NCBI RefSeq assembly: GCF_007988885.1
Contig: NZ_BJUZ01000001.1
Span: 1,426,001 to 1,490,000, forward strand
Length of the DNA stretch: 64,000 bases
Direction of reading: 5' to 3'
Source: Gluconobacter wancherniae NBRC 103581
GTDB lineage: Bacteria > Pseudomonadota > Alphaproteobacteria > Acetobacterales > Acetobacteraceae
Part shown: positions 53,758 to 62,421 of the stretch, piece by piece
Layout: each line of letters starts with the position of its first letter
Position numbering within the stretch: the stretch's first letter is position 1
Notes under the pieces: generated by a model
What the model was told of the DNA's origin: nothing
The model's database searches: none
What the model saw: only the letters and a program-made list of their open reading frames with translations
Program-made: the position numbers and the translations under genes

Positions 53758-56700
53758 ATGCCTGACACAATTCTCCTGCCCGTTTCTCATGACTGCACCG
53801 GAACCCAGAACACTGTTCCTGCTGATGGAAACAACGCTGTGAGGCATGGAGTTCCGCCGATACATTTACTAGGGCACTCCGGCACATTTGAACCGGCATA
53901 TTACCTGCAAAATCACCCGGACCTGATGCATCTCGGTACGGGTATACTCGAACATTATCATCAACATGGATGGAAAGAAGGACGTAAACCCAATCCTTTC
54001 TTTGATCCCCACTGGTATCTGGAACATAATAGAGAAGTCGTCGGTGATCCTCTATTGCATTATGTACTCCACGGAGAAAGTGAAGGACGTCGCCCAATAG
54101 CGTGGTTTGACCCCGTCTGGTATCGGAAAAACTACCCAGTACCCGATGGCATGCTCGCCCTGACGCACTTTCTACGTAACCGACATTCCAGCGCTTTCCG
54201 GCCAATCCCGGAATTTGATCCTGCATTTTATCTCAACGCTTACCCTGATGTAGCAGCATCGGGGTTAGACCCACTTGAGCATTACATGATTCAGGGCTTT
54301 CGCGAGATCAGAAAGCCATTCGAAGGATTTGATCCTGTTTATTACAGGAAACGATATCTGCGCCACTCACATGACGCTAACCCACTCCTTCATTACCTTG
54401 AAAACAAACATCGAGCGGGCATTCACCCAGCACAACCTGCAAATGAACTGTCCCCCTTCAGAGAATCACAACGAAGGACAGCCCCTAATCCCCTATTCGA
54501 GGAACAGCGGGCAATACCCCCGAATGCCCTCCTGCGGGCACGGATTTGGGCGTATTATCTGCCACAGTTCCATGCAACAGAAGAGAATAATGCTTGGTGG
54601 GGCACTGGCTTTACAGAGTGGACGAACATTTCTCGCGGAATGCCAAGATTTGCGGATCACTATCAGCCACGCATCCCACGTGATTTAGGTCATTACACCC
54701 TTGATAATCCTGACATTCTCAAGCGTCAGGCAAAAATGGCAAAAAAAGCAGGGATAGAAGGCTTTATATTTTATTTTTACTGGTTCAACGGTCGCAGACT
54801 TCTAGATGGTCCATTAAAGTTATTATTGGCCAACCCTGAAATAGAACTACCATTCTGCCTAATGTGGGCAAATGAAAACTGGAGCCGGAGATGGGACGGA
54901 TCAGACGATGATGTCCTTATCACTCAAGACTACCACGAAGACGACGACATAAGCCTAATAGATTGCTTTGTTCAGTATCTTCAAGACCCGAGATATATAC
55001 ATATCGCGGGTAGACCAGTGCTTATGGTTTATAGACCAGGCAGTATACCCAACAGTCAGGCAGCATTCCTGCGGTGGCGGGAAATTTTCAAAGAACGCCA
55101 CAACCTGAACCCTATTTTCGTTATGGGGCAAGCGTTTGGTGACGAAGATCCAACACAATTCGGCTTGGACGGAGCAATTGAATTTCCTCCGCATAAAGTT
55201 GTTTCCGGCTGTCGATTATTGAATCAGGATATGCATATTTTTGATCATGATTTCGAAGCTCATATTTATGATTATTCTGAAGTGGTCAATAAAAGCTTAA
55301 GCTACCCTAAAACTAGTTATCCACTTATACGCACAGCGGCCCCCTCATGGGATAACGACGCCCGCAGACAAGGCAAAGGCCTCGTTCTGCATGGATCTAC
55401 ACCCACACTATATGAGCGTTGGCTCCATGGATTAATAGATCAAGCCAGCGAAAATCCTTTTTTCGGCGAAACTATAGTTTGCGTTAATGCATGGAACGAA
55501 TGGGCTGAAGGTGCCTATCTGGAGCCAGATGTGCACTTTGGCAGCGCTTACCTAAACGCGACAGCACGAGCCAATATGAAGTTTGAGGGAGCGAGACAAA
55601 AAACTCGCCTGCTACTCATAGGTCATGATGCATTCCCGGCCGGCGCCCAAAAACTTCTTCTCGAACTGGGGCGCAGCATCCAACGAAACCACGATGCGGA
55701 AATACGATTTATTCTTCTAGATGGTGGAGAATTATTTTCGCAATATCAAGAAGTGGCTCCAAGCGAAATTTTGACCGCTAACTCACCTGAAGCTGAAGAA
55801 CGTCTCCAGGCACTCAAAAAAGAAGGCTTTTTCTCGGCGTTAGTAAACAGTGCAGCATCATCACCAATAACAACTCAATTATATGAATTAAACATTCAAT
55901 ATTTTATCTCGATCCATGAACTGGAAGGCATTATAAAAGATCGAAACTTATTTACCAGCTTAAAAGAAGCATGTGAGAATGCTAGAAAAATTATTGTTCC
56001 ACATGATGAAATTTCTAAACGTCTAAAAATCAAACAAAAAGAAAAAATAATAGTTTGCCCTCAAGGTCTCTATAATCCAAAAATATTAGATATAAAATTA
56101 AGAAATAGAGTTAGGAAAAATTTATCTATAAATAATGATGAAATTTTGATTGTCAGCGCAGGATATGGCGACAAGAGAAAAGGTTTCGATATTTTTTTAG
56201 AATGTTGGGAGCATTTAAATGAACAAAATGTACATATGGTCTGGGTTGGAAAAATAGATTCTCAATTAAAATATTCCCTGAATCAAAAAATTAATAAAGC
56301 ACTCGATAGCGGAAAATTTCATCTCGTCGGCCAAGTAGAAAACATTTATCCTTTTCTATGTGCTGGCGACGTATTCCTATTAACCTCCCGCGAAGACCCC
56401 TATCCATCTGTAATACTGGAAGCACTAGCAAGCGGTTTGACATGCTGTGTATTTGAAAATACTGGAGGAATTCCGCACCTCCTAAAAACAATGAACGCGC
56501 ATAAAAAACATAACCATAAAATTATAGAATTTGGCAAAAGCACCGATATCATAAAAAGTGCTATCAAATGTGGAAAAGAATCAATTAACTATAAATTTTC
56601 AAAAAGACAGTTAAATTCGGTCTATTTTTCATTCGATTCATATGTAAATACCATTTACAAAATATCAAAAGAATTGATTCCAAAAATATCGGTTGCTGTA

Positions 56701-57459
56701 ATTTCATATAATTACTCGGATTATATAAGAGAAAGGTTAATATCTATTTTTTCTCAAACTTTTCCAATTTCTGAAATAATATTCGTTGATGATTCTTCCA
56801 GCGATAATAGTGTTGAAATTGCAATTAATATCGCGCGTTTGTGGAATAAAAAAATAAAAATATTTAGGAATAATAAAAATTCAGGATCTGTGTTCCATCA
56901 ATGGGAAATTGCAGTAAACTCCGCACAAGGCGATCTAATTTGGCTTGCTGAAGCAGATGATCTTGCAGATAGCGATTTTTTAGAAAAAATGGCAAATAAA
57001 ATGCTAAGAAATCATAACATCGTTATGTCTTTTTCAGACAGCAAAACTATTGACCATAATGGCAACACCATAGAAAAATCATATCGACCATACTATAAAA
57101 CCGTATCAAAAAACTCTCTCGAAATCGATAAATATTTTAATGGAATCAATTTCATAAAAGAATTTCTATCAGAAAATAATTTAATATTGAACGTGAGTAG
57201 TGCATTATTTTTACGCAACAATCTTTCTATTGCCATAGAAAAATCAAAATCGGACTTGAAATTTTTACAGCTTGCTGGAGATTGGAGAATCTACCTAGAA
57301 ATCCTTCGACAAAAAAATGCAAAAATTTATTATGACAGCTCTAATTTAAACTCTCATCGTAGGCACGCTAAATCTGTGACTCATTCTATAGAAAAAAATA
57401 TCCACATTCGAGAAATACAAATCCTAAAAGACATAGCAAAATCAATAAATATATATTGA
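53758..57459 (+). CDS. Mosaic multidomain glycosyltransferase (repeats + WbsX-type + GT4 + GT2)
   Basis: 1233 residues. Residues about 38-232 hold five imperfect repeats of 35-48 residues, each beginning F(D/E)PxxY (FEPAYYL, FDPHWYL, FDPVWYR, FDPAFYL, FDPVYYR) and ending with an HY..G..E.R(K/R)P-like turn. From about 261 a WbsX-type domain (YYLPQFHATEENNAWWGTGF; FCLMWANENWSRRWDG; CVNAWNEWAEGAYLEPD). From about 617 a GT4 transferase (LLLIGHDAFPAGAQKLL; SREDPYPSVILEALASGL). From about 975 a GT2 domain (VAVISYNYSDYIRERLISIF; IIFVDDSSSDNS; LAEADDLADSDF). The 5' half has chromosome-like codons; the 3' half from about 55.85 kb is very AT-rich. Probably surface polysaccharide assembly. Confidence 0.85.
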   Translation: MPDTILLPVSHDCTGTQNTVPADGNNAVRHGVPPIHLLGHSGTFEPAYYLQNHPDLMHLGTGILEHYHQHGWKEGRKPNPFFDPHWYLEHNREVVGDPLLHYVLHGESEGRRPIAWFDPVWYRKNYPVPDGMLALTHFLRNRHSSAFRPIPEFDPAFYLNAYPDVAASGLDPLEHYMIQGFREIRKPFEGFDPVYYRKRYLRHSHDANPLLHYLENKHRAGIHPAQPANELSPFRESQRRTAPNPLFEEQRAIPPNALLRARIWAYYLPQFHATEENNAWWGTGFTEWTNISRGMPRFADHYQPRIPRDLGHYTLDNPDILKRQAKMAKKAGIEGFIFYFYWFNGRRLLDGPLKLLLANPEIELPFCLMWANENWSRRWDGSDDDVLITQDYHEDDDISLIDCFVQYLQDPRYIHIAGRPVLMVYRPGSIPNSQAAFLRWREIFKERHNLNPIFVMGQAFGDEDPTQFGLDGAIEFPPHKVVSGCRLLNQDMHIFDHDFEAHIYDYSEVVNKSLSYPKTSYPLIRTAAPSWDNDARRQGKGLVLHGSTPTLYERWLHGLIDQASENPFFGETIVCVNAWNEWAEGAYLEPDVHFGSAYLNATARANMKFEGARQKTRLLLIGHDAFPAGAQKLLLELGRSIQRNHDAEIRFILLDGGELFSQYQEVAPSEILTANSPEAEERLQALKKEGFFSALVNSAASSPITTQLYELNIQYFISIHELEGIIKDRNLFTSLKEACENARKIIVPHDEISKRLKIKQKEKIIVCPQGLYNPKILDIKLRNRVRKNLSINNDEILIVSAGYGDKRKGFDIFLECWEHLNEQNVHMVWVGKIDSQLKYSLNQKINKALDSGKFHLVGQVENIYPFLCAGDVFLLTSREDPYPSVILEALASGLTCCVFENTGGIPHLLKTMNAHKKHNHKIIEFGKSTDIIKSAIKCGKESINYKFSKRQLNSVYFSFDSYVNTIYKISKELIPKISVAVISYNYSDYIRERLISIFSQTFPISEIIFVDDSSSDNSVEIAINIARLWNKKIKIFRNNKNSGSVFHQWEIAVNSAQGDLIWLAEADDLADSDFLEKMANKMLRNHNIVMSFSDSKTIDHNGNTIEKSYRPYYKTVSKNSLEIDKYFNGINFIKEFLSENNLILNVSSALFLRNNLSIAIEKSKSDLKFLQLAGDWRIYLEILRQKNAKIYYDSSNLNSHRRHAKSVTHSIEKNIHIREIQILKDIAKSINIY

Positions 57460-57905
57460 TGAGATATTTTAAAATTTGACACCCTATCATGCCATATATT
57501 ACATTAATTGCAATGACATGACTACCAGAATGTTAGTTATTTTAAGGTTATCATTGGTCCTGCTAAATTTGTCGAAGAAGACGTTTACGATACATCAACG
57601 AGCCGCCATCACGCAGAGGAACTGCTCACTATCACGAGCGTGACATCGGTTTCCTCGGAATTCACGCCACATATCTTTGACGTGGGGACACTACAGGCGC
57701 TCTGCACAACGGATATCCGTGCCAATCCAGTAAAAAATTAAATATCCCTTCCTATCTATGATTTTTAGGCGGCGAAGAACCGTCGATTGATGCGACTTGT
57801 TCCTAATTTCTGTGTCTTGATGGACTGATTAATGGTTGCCGTGGTGGCATTCGTTCTACGTTTTGAGTAGATCTGGGAAGATCACCCGCTGGATAGCTAC
57901 GCGCC
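57460..57905. other. Gene-free stretch after the mosaic glycosyltransferase
   Basis: Contains a possible promoter at 57476-57505 (TTGACA, 17-18 bases, TTACAT/TACATT) on the plus strand. About 70 open codons to a TAA at 57739-57741 read ...GPAKFVEEDVYDTSTSRHH... without a start codon or family I recognise. The remainder resembles nothing I can name; it probably belongs to IS debris. Confidence 0.45.
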
Positions 57906-58240
57906 TGCGTTCAACCTTTCGAAGAAGGGAAGCGGCGTATATTATAGGCGATATTGGCTAGCCCGATCCTCATAATGGTCTGGGGGATACAGACAATTCA
58001 GATGAAGCGCCCTTTATTTCCTAAAGACGTGTTCAACCTCGACACGGAATCGGATGGTGGCTTTCCGGGCGTTGGAATGCTGGATCTATCGTAGCACAGG
58101 TTTGGGATGAGGTTTTTACGAGGGCTTGATGAGGCATTTCCGTTTTTCGACGAACGACAAGCACGCCCTACGTTATCAGGACGCTGGCATTTTCGAGAAG
58201 TTTTTAGTTTAGAGTATTTATGGTTGCAGGGACACACAAC
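57906..58240 (-). mobile_element. IS5-family transposase C-terminal remnant
   Basis: 57911-57985 matches the transposase 3' end of the 44.5-kb element (bases around AGGAAGCGGCGCATGTTGTA and GACGATATTGGCCAGTCCGA). On the minus strand, shifted frames give ARKATIRFRVEVEHVFR, the Arg and catalytic Glu segment of IS5 transposases, followed by a stop. This is just the part absent from the 44.5-kb transposase. Multiple stops; non-functional. Confidence 0.65.
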
Positions 58241-58466
58241 CAAAGAAAACTGCTATTAGAAAGCGCTTTGATTAAACAGTTCTAAAACTTCTTTAAAAAC
58301 ATTTATTATTTAAATATATTGAGTAAAGGAACCACTCTGAGACAATTCACAGCTGAATTTTCGTTATCGTTTATTTTTGAAAGAAATCTGTGGAATTGCT
58401 ACAAATTTTTAGATTTTCCCTCGGATTATCTATTCCTAAATTGTACTGTAAAGACTCGGACAGATC

Positions 58467-59404
58467 CTAAATACATACCCCTGCATGAACCAGTCGCAAG
58501 GGGCGCAGCCCCCCCCCCACCACCCAGTAAGACGGTTCATGCGGGCCCGTTACATCCCACAGCGCCATATCCGCCTGCATCCCCTGACGCAGCACACCCA
58601 CCTGCTGCCCCAGCCCCAGAGCCCGTGCGCCCACAGACGTCACCGCCCGGAAACTCTCCTCGGGCGTCAGACGAAACAGCGTGCATCCCATGTTCATGAC
58701 CGCTGTCAGGCCCAGAACAGGTGACGTCCCCGGATTGCAGTCTGTCGCCAGACCGATACCCACACCATGCTCACGCAGCAATGCGACAAGCGGAAGCTGC
58801 TTTTCTTCGTGAAGAACCGGCAGAACTTCTTCGTCCAGAAACGTCACATACGCGTCCGCACGCCCCTGATATTCGGGCGGTACCGCATGCGCGCCTAGAA
58901 ACGTCTTGTGCACACGGACCGGCAGATGCTCAACGATGGCCCGCACCACCCGCAACTGTTTGAGTTCGTCCGCAAGGGTCAGTCCGTAGCCTGACTTCAC
59001 TTCCAGAGTCGTGGTGCCTTCACGGATCACCGTACGCACCCGCTTGAGGGACACCTCCAGAAGCTCCTGCTCCGATACCGCGCGCGTCGCCGCAACCGTC
59101 GAGAGAATACCGCCGCCCTTACGCGCAATCTCCTCATAGGACGCACCATTCAGCCTTTCCGCGAACTCACGACTGCGATCGCCCGCAAACACAGCATGCG
59201 TATGCGCGTCGATCAGCCCCGGCGTCAGCCAGCCGCCACGCCCGTCCTCAATCTGGATGGCCAGATTTTCCGGCACATCCGGCAGATCGCCCCGTCGCGC
59301 ACGCCTACGGCACCATTGCTGATACAGCCATCCCCATTCCCGGCCGTGACAAGAGCCTCATCACCCGTCGCAAGATGGACATTGAGCCAAAGGACGTCCC
59401 ACAT
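58467..59404 (-). pseudogene. hutI: Imidazolonepropionase remnant (frameshift plus internal deletion)
   Basis: Third enzyme of histidine breakdown. ATG 59404 begins [19 protein letters not shown] ... GAVGVRDGA as in HutI, then the frame shifts near 59290 so that [16 protein letters not shown] continues in another frame. The metal site [19 protein letters not shown] and [10 protein letters not shown] are intact, but [12 protein letters not shown] joins directly to [13 protein letters not shown]. About 100 residues including the KLHADQ and SADHLE histidines are gone. A 10-base C run (58509-58518) lies near the 3' end. Total coding length is about 310 codons against about 400 normally. Confidence 0.85.
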
Positions 59405-59438
59405 GGTTCTTCTCCGAATTGTTCCGGTTGTGGTGATG

Positions 59439-59452
59439 TATGTATATACATA
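59439..59452. promoter_or_regulatory. Candidate HutC operator between hutI and hutF
   Basis: Perfect 14-base palindrome TATGTATATACATA in the divergent hutI/hutF intergenic space. Known HutC sites in other proteobacteria have a TGTATATACA-type core; the match and the location support an operator controlling both directions. Confidence 0.65.
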
Positions 59453-59524
59453 TCAGTCAATCCTATCATGATCTTGGCCGGATCACGGAACCTGCTTTCC
59501 CCTCGTGCAACCTGGAATTTCGTG

Positions 59525-60159
59525 ATGACCGAAGTGTTTGCAAAACAGGCTCTCCTGCCACAGGGGTGGCGCCGCAACGTCCAGATCACCATCGCCGCTG
59601 ACGGGACGTTCGCCTCCCTCACCCCCGAGAGTAAACCCGGCCCGGATATGCAGCTTCTGGAAATGGTCGTGCCTCCGCAGATCAGCCTGCATTCCCACGC
59701 CTTCCAGCGCGCCAGGGCTGGCGGAGCGGAGACAGAACCCGAACGACACCTTCTGGACATGGCGCACGCGCATGTACCAGCTTGCAACACCGCATCTCCC
59801 CGAAGCAGATGCAGGACGTGGCCGGTCTCTGCCCGATCACGGAAGCCAATCTGGGAGACGGCATTTTCCCGTTCGAAGCCTATGTCGCGCAATCAGGTCG
59901 CTTCGGCATAGGGAGCGACAGCAACGTCCTGCTCAGTTCGTGGGAAGAACTCCGCCTTTTGGAATATGGCCTGCGCCTGCAAAGCCAGAAACGCTGTGTG
60001 GCCCTCCTCCCGGACCACAAGGGGCCAATCGGCGCGTGGCTGTATCGCCAGAGCCTTGCCGGGGGCGCGCAGGCCAGCGGCCTGCCCCTCAGCGGCCTGC
60101 AACCCGGCGCCCGCGCCGATCTGTGCGTCCTCGACAAGCAGGCCCTGTCCCGATCCTGA
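59525..60159 (+). pseudogene. hutF: Formimidoylglutamate deiminase remnant
   Basis: Three frames are needed. Frame 1 from ATG 59525: FAKQALLPQGWRRNVQITIA to LHSHAFQRA. Frame 2 from about 59720: GLAERRQNPNDTFWTWRTRM then YQLATPHL. Frame 3 from about 59800: QMQDVAGLCPITEANLGDGI, GRFGIGSDSNVLLSSWEELR and LAGGAQASGLPLSGLQPGAR. The central 230-250 residues, with the metal-binding and catalytic histidine segments, are missing, and the C-terminal end after ADLCVLDKQAL is cut short. About 210 codons remain of about 450. Confidence 0.85.
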
Positions 60160-60904
60160 TCACAATCCCCCATGCGGGCGACCATCTGGCGCCGGGCATG
60201 GAAGAGCGTATAACCCCGCGCGGCAGAAAACTGCCCGATACCGACTGGTACATGGAGCATCTCTATGCCTTCGCGCTGTCAAAAGGGATCGACATCCTGC
60301 GCGCGAATTTCTCCCGCTATGTCGTGGACCTGAACCGAGGCCGGAATGACGCCGCCCTCTATGCCGGACGGCCCAGCACGGGTCTGGCGCCACTGCTGGG
60401 CTTTGACGGACAGCCTATCTATCAGGACGGTCAGGAGCCGGATGCCGACGAAATTGCCGCACGGACAGACCAGTACTGACAGCCCTATCACGACGCCGTA
60501 TAGGCCGAACTGACGCGCCTCCGGGAACAGTCCTGTGGGATGCCCATTCCATCTGCTCGGAAATCCCCAGACTGTTCGAAGGGCGCCTGCCGGACCTGAA
60601 CTTCGGCACCAACAGCGGGGCCTCCTGCGCACCCTCACTGGCCGAAGCGCTTCTCGCCCGCGCAGAAACCCTCACCGCCTACACCCATGTCCGCGATGGC
60701 CGATTCAAAGGCGGCTACACAACGCCCCATTACGGCCAGCCAGCGGACAACATCCACGCCACCCAGCTCGAAATCGCCCAGTCCACCTATCTCGCCTCAG
60801 AGCAGGCCCCCTGGCCCATCGACCTTCAGGCCGCCGCCAGCCTCTCGGCCGCCATCGAACCCCTGTTGGCAACAGCCTCAGACTGGCGCCCCGAAAGCTC
60901 CTGA
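60147..60904 (+). pseudogene. hutG: N-formylglutamate amidohydrolase remnant
   Basis: PVPILITIPHAGDHLAPGM, LPDTDWYMEHLYAFA, FSRYVVDLNRGRNDAALY are normal for HutG. At 60477-60479 a TGA replaces the expected Trp of YWQPYHD, and at 60497-60499 a TAG follows in YHDAV*AEL. After TRLREQ a frameshift leads to VLWDAHSICSEIPRLFEGRL ... FKGGYTTPHYGQPADNIHAT to the natural end. The 5' end runs directly out of the shortened hutF, so the junction also lost bases. Confidence 0.85.
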
Positions 60905-60907
60905 ACA

Positions 60908-61492
60908 TCAGCCGGGGGCAACGCAATACAAAAGGCCGTCCCCGGCCGATTCCAGCCGCCCGACACTCCCTTCCGGCAGCACCAGATACGCCCCGGCCAC
61001 GCAGGTCCGGGGCTGCCCCGACGCTCCCTCAAACACCCAGCACCCCCGTGCGACAACCATCGCGCGCGCCGCAGACACTTCAAAACCCGAAGCATCCCCG
61101 CCCCGAACCGCCTCCATCCGCCACGGGCGGTCCGCAGGATGCATCAGGTTCACCACCTGAACCGGCCCGCCCACAAGAATGGCCTCCACATCCAGATCGC
61201 CGGAAAACGTCAGAATTTCCCCGGCCCGGACGACTTCCCGCTCCGTCCCGTCCGAAAGACGAAGCCGCACGCCCCGCCCCGTCAGCAGCGCAATCTGCCT
61301 CGAAATCCCCGGAAACCGCGAGAAAGCACCATCCTGCGTAATCTCCGCAACGCTCAGACGCCACTCTTCGCCAGAAACAATGACCCGCGTCAGGCCACCA
61401 CCGTTTTTCCACGCCTGCGCGACAAGGTTTTCAACCGGCTGCGGCCCACGGGACAACGGGAAAAGATTGTCATTTTCCGGATCCGGCTTCAT
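60908..61492 (-). CDS. hutD: HutD/Ves-family cupin-like protein
   Basis: 194 residues from ATG 61492. WKNGGGLTRVIVSGEEWRLS, AEITQDGAFSRFPGISRQIA and LLTGRGVRLRLSDG are the HutD pattern; bicupin fold is expected. HutD limits hut expression and has been proposed to bind a pathway intermediate such as formylglutamate or urocanate. It is convergent with hutG and divergent from hutC, and shows no damage. Confidence 0.88.
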   Translation of the reverse strand: MKPDPENDNLFPLSRGPQPVENLVAQAWKNGGGLTRVIVSGEEWRLSVAEITQDGAFSRFPGISRQIALLTGRGVRLRLSDGTEREVVRAGEILTFSGDLDVEAILVGGPVQVVNLMHPADRPWRMEAVRGGDASGFEVSAARAMVVARGCWVFEGASGQPRTCVAGAYLVLPEGSVGRLESAGDGLLYCVAPG

Positions 61493-61525
61493 ATGGTCAT
61501 ACGCCTGCTTAGGGGTGTGTCTCAT

Positions 61526-61537
61526 ATGTAAGTACAA
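61526..61537. promoter_or_regulatory. Candidate HutC operator between hutD and hutC
   Basis: ATGTAAGTACAA, an imperfect palindrome related to the TGTATATACA core, lies 20 bases before the hutC start in the divergent hutD/hutC gap. It suggests autoregulation. Confidence 0.45.
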
Positions 61538-61556
61538 CAACCCAGCAGGATCAGAA

Positions 61557-62342
61557 ATGCTCTCCCGCCCACAGAGGGCAGACCAGTCCTCAAGAGAAGA
61601 AAAGGCAGCGGGCGCCGTGTCGCAGATCCTGGACAAGACGAAGACCATCGCACGTTACGAGCAGGTGAAAGCCTTCATCATCGAGCGGATCGACTGCGGG
61701 GAATGGAAAGTCGGCCACCGCCTCCCCTCCGAACATGAATTCGTCGAACAGCTCGGCATTTCCCGCATGACGATCCACCGGGCACTGCGGGAACTGACGG
61801 CCGAAGGGATCGTGCGCCGCGCACAGGGGGTCGGAACTTTCGTGGCCCAGCCCGCCAAACGCGTCGAACTGCTGGAAATCCGCGATATCATCGACGACAT
61901 CGTCGCCAGCGGCCACCAGCACCGTGCCGAAGTCATCGCCGTGGAGACGGTGCGGGCCGACAGCGATCTGGCCACGGCGTTCGAACAGCGCCCCGGCACG
62001 CGTCTGTTCCGCTCCCTAATCGTCCATTACGAAGACGATGTGCCCCTTCAGCTTGAAGAGCGCTACGTCTCTCCGCATTTCGCCCCGGATTATCTGGAAC
62101 AGGATTTCACCCGCATCAATCCTCACCGCCATCTTTACGGCATCGCCGGGCCGGAAGAAATCGAACATGTGGTCTTTGCCGTCACGCCCCCGCAGGAGAT
62201 CTGCACCCTTCTGCAACTCGACGAACCGGAAGCCTGCCTGCAACTGATGCGCCGCACATGGGTCGACGGACGCGTCGTCATGAAGGGCATCTTCACCTAT
62301 TCCGGCAACCGCTACAGCTTCGGCGGGCGCTATCGCCCCTGA
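61557..62342 (+). CDS. hutC: HutC, GntR-family repressor of histidine utilisation
   Basis: 261 residues from ATG 61557 with AGGA eight bases upstream. N-terminal winged helix about residues 33-100 (RLPSEHEFVEQLGISRMTIH; REL..GIVRRAQGVGTFV), then a UTRA ligand domain (DDIVASGHQHRAEVIAVETV; YEDDVPLQLEERYVSPHFAP; RRTWVDGRVVMKGIFTYSG). HutC binds urocanate. No lesions seen. The first roughly 25 residues before the HTH are low-complexity. Confidence 0.93.
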   Translation: MLSRPQRADQSSREEKAAGAVSQILDKTKTIARYEQVKAFIIERIDCGEWKVGHRLPSEHEFVEQLGISRMTIHRALRELTAEGIVRRAQGVGTFVAQPAKRVELLEIRDIIDDIVASGHQHRAEVIAVETVRADSDLATAFEQRPGTRLFRSLIVHYEDDVPLQLEERYVSPHFAPDYLEQDFTRINPHRHLYGIAGPEEIEHVVFAVTPPQEICTLLQLDEPEACLQLMRRTWVDGRVVMKGIFTYSGNRYSFGGRYRP

Positions 62343-62390
62343 AGACAACGTCCGGCGGATTGACGCCCCCGACACGCCGCCTCTAAAGTT

Positions 62391-62416
62391 CTCTCTTGTA
62401 TAGACAACCAAGAGAG
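62391..62416. promoter_or_regulatory. Candidate HutC operator / inverted repeat before hutH
   Basis: CTTGTATAGACAA (62395-62407) resembles the HutC core. It sits inside a perfect 8-base inverted repeat CTCTCTTG (62391-62398) / CAAGAGAG (62409-62416) that ends five bases before the hutH start and overlaps its ribosome-binding area. Confidence 0.5.
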
Positions 62417-62421
62417 CCGCC

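Noticed and set aside
57540-57741. Open stretch of about 70 codons after the mosaic glycosyltransferase
   Set aside because: No start codon, no ribosome site and no recognisable family; noted only as part of the gene-free region.
60535-61341. 268-codon plus-strand frame across hutG 3' end and hutD
   Set aside because: Pro/Arg-rich low-complexity product typical of antisense GC-rich DNA; hutG and hutD remnants explain the region.
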